Source: Nocardia pseudobrasiliensis NBRC 108224
GTDB lineage: Bacteria > Actinomycetota > Actinomycetes > Mycobacteriales > Mycobacteriaceae
Direction: 5' to 3'
Assembly: GCF_001613105.1 (NCBI RefSeq)
Contig: NZ_BDBS01000022.1
Coordinates: 62,001 to 126,000, forward strand
Length of the DNA: 64,000 nucleotides
The notes beneath the pieces are model-generated. The model saw nothing but the letters and a program-made list of their open reading frames with translations. It had not been told where the DNA came from and searched no databases. Shown here one piece after another: positions 61,030 to 64,000 of the stretch; positions within the stretch are counted from its first letter, which is position 1, and the number at the start of each line of letters is the position of its first letter. Position numbers and translations under genes: made by a program.

Positions 61030-62284
61030 CGGCCAACTCCCGGATCCCGACGCCGCTCACGATCGCCGAACCGATCATGGCCACGCACAGCACGATCGCC
61101 GTCGCGGGTAAAGCGCCGTGCGCCAGGACGATTCCGCCGACGAACATCCCGATCGGCACCCCCGCCGCGTTGACGAACCCCTCCACCGAGCTGAAATGCG
61201 CGAGCGGTCCGATCGGTAGACGCTTCTGAATCGTTGTCTGCCAGGCGATTCCGGATACAGAGTTCACCAGCCCCGCGATCGTGCACGCGCCGAACAGCAC
61301 GATGATGTCCACGCCCCCGCGCAGCTGCGGGTACAGCGCCAACGCCACCACCTCGAACGAGAACGCCACCGCCACAGCCACCGCCGCGGCGGCCCATCGG
61401 ATCCGACCGAGTCCGGCCACCACCGACAGCGAGCCCACCAGACTCGCGGCCGCCATGCCGGTCGCCAGCGCCGCCCAGTGCGCGCCGCTACCGCTCTTGC
61501 CGATCGTCGCGACCGGACCGGCCACGGCCACCAGGCCGATCGATACCGACACCACGAACCACAGCGCCGTGGACCAGCCCAGCCACGGCGTCGCCCGAAT
61601 CGTCGCCAGGAAGGTGTGCTCGGCGGCGGAGTCTGGACCCGGATCCGAACTCGATTGCTCGTGCGCCGGGACCGCCTTGCCCCGGGCGTACGCCAGGGCG
61701 GCGATGTTCACCAGGAAGGTCAGCGCGTCCAGGATCAGGATCGCGCGAAATCCGATGGCCGACATCAGCACGACCGCGATGGTCGGCCCCAGCAGCACGC
61801 TGATATCGGTATTGATGGCCAGCAGACCGTTGGCCCGGTCGAGATCGCGCCGTTCGACCAGCGTGGGGATCGACGACCACAGCGCGGGCCCGAAGAACGC
61901 GGTGGCCGCGCCGTACAGCGCCGCGGACAGCGCCATCAACGCCAGCGAATCGTGGCCGAGCACGATGATCGCCAGTGCGAGCCCGCCCTGTGCGATCGCG
62001 CGGCCCAGATCCGACCACATCATGACCAGGAACCGGTCTCGCCGCGCGGCCACCCGACCGGCCAGCGGCGTGCAGGCGAATCGGCCGATCCACAGCGCGA
62101 GCAGAATCGTCGACATCGCGGTCGGCGAGCCGAAGGCCCGCACGGACTGCAGGGCGAAGGCGACGGGAATCAGTCCGTCGGTCAGCCCGGAACAGATGCC
62201 GCCGAAGTACACGCCGCGAAACGCGGGCACCCGCAGCACCCGCAGCCGATCGCGACCGGCGGCCCGGATCGAGGCAACGGTCAT
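61016..62284 (-). CDS. MFS exporter of the peptide cluster
   Basis: 422 residues, twelve predicted helices, of the MFS_3/ enterobactin-exporter-like group. Motifs include GLTDGLIPVAFALQSVRAFGS, WIGRFACTPLAGRVAARRDR, FFGPALWSSIPTLV and TDISVLLGPTIAVVL. Such pumps often export small peptides or siderophores from biosynthetic clusters. It is encoded between oxygenase A (ATGA overlap) and the 2OG oxygenase (14-base overlap). No ABC peptidase-exporter is present, so any leader would have to be removed by a housekeeping protease. Confidence 0.88.
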   Translation of the reverse strand: MTVASIRAAGRDRLRVLRVPAFRGVYFGGICSGLTDGLIPVAFALQSVRAFGSPTAMSTILLALWIGRFACTPLAGRVAARRDRFLVMMWSDLGRAIAQGGLALAIIVLGHDSLALMALSAALYGAATAFFGPALWSSIPTLVERRDLDRANGLLAINTDISVLLGPTIAVVLMSAIGFRAILILDALTFLVNIAALAYARGKAVPAHEQSSSDPGPDSAAEHTFLATIRATPWLGWSTALWFVVSVSIGLVAVAGPVATIGKSGSGAHWAALATGMAAASLVGSLSVVAGLGRIRWAAAAVAVAVAFSFEVVALALYPQLRGGVDIIVLFGACTIAGLVNSVSGIAWQTTIQKRLPIGPLAHFSSVEGFVNAAGVPIGMFVGGIVLAHGALPATAIVLCVAMIGSAIVSGVGIRELADERT

Positions 62285-63495
62285 GCGTCCACCAGTCCAC
62301 CGACCCGATACAGCGCCGCCACCAGCTCCCGGCCGTTATCCGGTCCGAGGCCCGAAATCGTCTCGAGCCACTCGGGCAGGGCCAGCGGCGCACAGCTGTT
62401 GACGCGCTCGGCCAGGGTCCGCAGATCCAGCGCCACATTGGTCCGCAGCGTGCGACCCCGGACCACCAGCTCGCCCTGACCACAATCGCTCAGCACACCG
62501 GGAAACGCGCCGCGCATGCGCTCGGGCAGCTCGCCGCGGCCGTCGAGCACGGCGCGATTGGGCCGATCGACATGGCCGCTGCTGCGCTCGACGGCGTACT
62601 TCCGCACGAACCGCGCCCCGATCGACGAGGCGATCCGCTCGCCGAAGGCGTGGTCGCGCATCAGTTCCTGGATGTTGTCCTCGAACTCGCGCATCGTCGC
62701 GAATTCGCCGATATCGGGCAGCAGCACGTCATCGATCACGGTCGTGACCGCCGAGCGGAGCAGTCGCTGCCGGTCGAGCGGATACACCGTCAGGCCGAGA
62801 AATGCGGACGGCCCGTCATTGCGAAAAAGGTGGTAGCGCCCGCGCGGTATCGAGACGAAATCGCCGGAGCGCAGGGTGAAGGATTCGGCGCTGGACAGAT
62901 GGGATTCGATCTCGAAGGAGATCCCGTTGAACGACGGACTGCGCAGGAACAGCTCCTCCGGCAGCGCCCCGTCGGGCCACACCCATACCGTCTTCTCGGA
63001 GGGGCCCAGATGAATGATCATCGATGGCTCGGCATCGCAATGGATTCCGAACGGCGTCCATTCACAGTCGGCGATGAAGGTGTACACATCCGTGCCCGAC
63101 AGCGGCTCGCGGCCGGGACCGCGCATCAGGCTCGCGACGAGTGTCGAAAACCATTCGGCCAGATCCAACGACCAGGCGGCCAAGCCGTTGATCGCCACAC
63201 ATCCGCCGCCCGCCCCGGCGGTGCGGCGCAACCAGTCCACCGGCGACTCCGACGGTTCGGCGACCGTTCGCACCAGTTCGTCGGACAGGCGGTAATCGAG
63301 CGCGTTCGAGCGGAACGCCCGCACCCTGGGCGCCTTGTCACCGCTCGCGGTGAGATTGCCGACTGCCTCGCGGAGCATGCCGTCGAGGCGGCCGACCTCC
63401 TCGGAATCCAACAGTGCTTCGATGAACACGAGATTCGGGAAATCGGGTCCGTCGCCGGTGAACATCTGCCACTCGGATCGGAAACGATAATTCAT
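62281..63495 (-). CDS. Cupin/JmjC-like Fe(II) oxygenase A of the peptide cluster
   Basis: 404 residues from ATG 63495. The core has ADCEWTPFGIHCDAEPSMIIHLGPSEKTVWVW (H152-x-D154), an insertion with LRSGDFVSIPRGRYHLFRNDGPSAFLGLTVYP (H222) and a C-terminal helical region ending near GRELVAALYRVGGLV. The HxD...H facial triad is complete, so it is probably a 2-oxoglutarate-dependent hydroxylase. It is not closely similar to oxygenase B, so the two may modify different residues. It is the first enzyme gene after the precursor-like ORF, 70 bases downstream of the peptide stop. Unassigned beyond fold. Confidence 0.8.
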   Translation of the reverse strand: MNYRFRSEWQMFTGDGPDFPNLVFIEALLDSEEVGRLDGMLREAVGNLTASGDKAPRVRAFRSNALDYRLSDELVRTVAEPSESPVDWLRRTAGAGGGCVAINGLAAWSLDLAEWFSTLVASLMRGPGREPLSGTDVYTFIADCEWTPFGIHCDAEPSMIIHLGPSEKTVWVWPDGALPEELFLRSPSFNGISFEIESHLSSAESFTLRSGDFVSIPRGRYHLFRNDGPSAFLGLTVYPLDRQRLLRSAVTTVIDDVLLPDIGEFATMREFEDNIQELMRDHAFGERIASSIGARFVRKYAVERSSGHVDRPNRAVLDGRGELPERMRGAFPGVLSDCGQGELVVRGRTLRTNVALDLRTLAERVNSCAPLALPEWLETISGLGPDNGRELVAALYRVGGLVDA

Positions 63496-63541
63496 GGAGG
63501 GTCTCTCGGGGTCGGCGTACCGAATTAAATCAACTTACCCA

Positions 63542-63557
63542 CACGACGAACGTCGTG
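63542..63557 (-). terminator. Hairpin between the precursor-like ORF and oxygenase A (attenuator)
   Basis: CACGACG (63542-63548) and CGTCGTG (63551-63557) form a perfect short stem around AA; in transcript direction it begins nine bases after the peptide stop and is followed by T-rich GTTGATTTAATTC. Short hairpins after RiPP precursor genes let the precursor mRNA be more abundant than the enzymes. Confidence 0.6.
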
Positions 63558-63565
63558 CGGGGATT

Positions 63566-63664
63566 TCAGTGACCGGTGTCCTGACGCGGAGATCCCGTGA
63601 CTCCACGGTCGAAATCGAACTCGTCGACAATTTCCAAGACGAGATCATCGTTCTCTTTTTCCAT
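63566..63664 (-). CDS. Putative RiPP precursor peptide, 32 aa
   Basis: ATG 63664 to TGA 63566, 32 residues, with the ribosome site GAGGGGA (63677-63671) six bases upstream. The N-terminal half is acidic and amphipathic (residues 8-19 LVLEIVDEFDFD; net strongly negative), while the C-terminal 13 residues RGVTGSPRQDTGH are polar or basic and rich in hydroxylation targets (Pro, Arg, Asp, His). A leader/core division near residue 19-20 is therefore plausible. It heads a minus-strand operon of two cupin oxygenases, a 2OG oxygenase and an exporter, with a hairpin before the first enzyme. No family known to me matches. I rate it a strong candidate, unproven. Confidence 0.7.
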   Translation of the reverse strand: MEKENDDLVLEIVDEFDFDRGVTGSPRQDTGH

Positions 63665-63692
63665 GGCAACTCCCCTCATGACACATTGTCTC

Positions 63693-63710
63693 CTCCGGGT
63701 GATCCCGGAG
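63693..63710 (-). promoter_or_regulatory. 5'-leader hairpin upstream of the precursor-like ORF
   Basis: CTCCGGG (63693-63699) and CCCGGAG (63704-63710) pair perfectly with loop TGAT. In transcript direction it ends about 16 bases before the ribosome site of the precursor-like ORF, so it could stabilise the mRNA or influence initiation. Confidence 0.5.
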
Positions 63711-64000
63711 ACTCCCAACCCCGAGAGACATCCCGATCAAAGCAGAACAGCAACGTCCCCGCATCCTTTCCACAGACGTTCCCCGAGGCTCGGAAAACCA
63801 CTTCCACCTGCAAGTTTCGATTTCTTCCTCAATAGCGCGTGACCCATATCACAAATCCAGCCTCGGTCACCCCCGGCCCGGTTGCTGTCGCGACGCCCGC
63901 GCGAGGCGTCGAAATCACCTGTCCCGCAGCCATTGACACCCGCCCCACCTGGGCCTACAGTCTCCCCACCGAATAAGGAAACTTTCCTAACAGTTCGACC
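63711..64000. other. Noncoding right edge, promoter region of the peptide cluster
   Basis: 290 bases with no supported gene on either strand. It contains AT-rich patches (about 63800-63860 and 63970-63995) that stand out in this GC-rich DNA and probably hold the minus-strand promoter. A dyad GAAA-type element GGAAACTTTCC at 63977-63987 is an 11-base near-palindrome of operator size. Whatever divergent gene lies right of the window is not visible. Confidence 0.45.

Overview
The window is high-GC actinobacterial chromosome and most likely comes from Nocardia or a close mycolate-containing relative. The best evidence is the block cmrA-like reductase, HerA-type ATPase (DUF853), oligoribonuclease (orn) and tRNA-His, which matches the order Rv2509-Rv2510c-orn-hisT of Mycobacterium tuberculosis. 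A DesA3-type desaturase with its ferredoxin reductase, a four-gene conservon and an F420-type luciferase-like enzyme fit the same group. GTG and TTG starts and 4-base ATGA/GTGA gene overlaps are frequent. I saw no insertion sequence, prophage, CRISPR array or replication origin.

Layout. 1-0.8 kb: the tail of a LacI-type regulator and a Uma2-like gene. 0.8-13.9 kb: purine salvage. On the minus strand are OHCU decarboxylase, HIU hydrolase, uricase, a urate permease and an IclR regulator. Divergent from them on the plus strand are hydroxypyruvate isomerase, tartronate semialdehyde reductase, glyoxylate carboligase, glycerate kinase, allantoinase, allantoicase, a small AIG2-like protein and a Tat-type FAD oxidase. 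Together they take urate to glyoxylate and then phosphoglycerate. The shared promoter region carries repeated CGGAA/TTCCG palindromes. 13.9-18.5 kb: two convergent FHA-domain genes, one of them a 1062-residue FHA/4Fe-4S membrane/2Fe-2S/FAD-NAD fusion. 18.7-23.3 kb: a xylose-type ABC importer with a ROK repressor and a perfect palindrome upstream. 23.7-26.4 kb: an ABC-2 exporter. 26.5-30.5 kb: a conservon (sensor kinase, roadblock, DUF742, GTPase).

30.5-42.5 kb: a DUF4254 gene, the desaturase/reductase pair with a divergent FabR/DesT-like TetR regulator, an SDR, an MmyB-like regulator whose promoter shares a 14-bp motif with a DHA2 drug-efflux gene, and a PadR-dienoyl-CoA-reductase-VOC operon. 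42.6-49.8 kb: a secreted TAP-type peptidase coupled to a remnant of a serine hydrolase, then the cmrA/orn block with a diaminopimelate-decarboxylase paralogue inserted. 50-57 kb: an M61-type peptidase, small membrane and secreted proteins and several clear terminator hairpins. 56.9-59.4 kb: a coupled GGDEF / Cupin_5 / HTH set.

The most unusual locus is at the right end (59.4-63.7 kb, minus strand). It is a tightly overlapped operon of two JmjC/cupin-type oxygenases, a 2OG-Fe(II) oxygenase and an MFS exporter. It is headed by a previously unlisted 32-codon ORF with a good ribosome binding site, an acidic N-terminus and a basic/polar C-terminus, separated from the enzymes by a hairpin. This looks like a ribosomally made, oxygenase-modified peptide (RiPP) system with none of the standard RiPP maturases in view.
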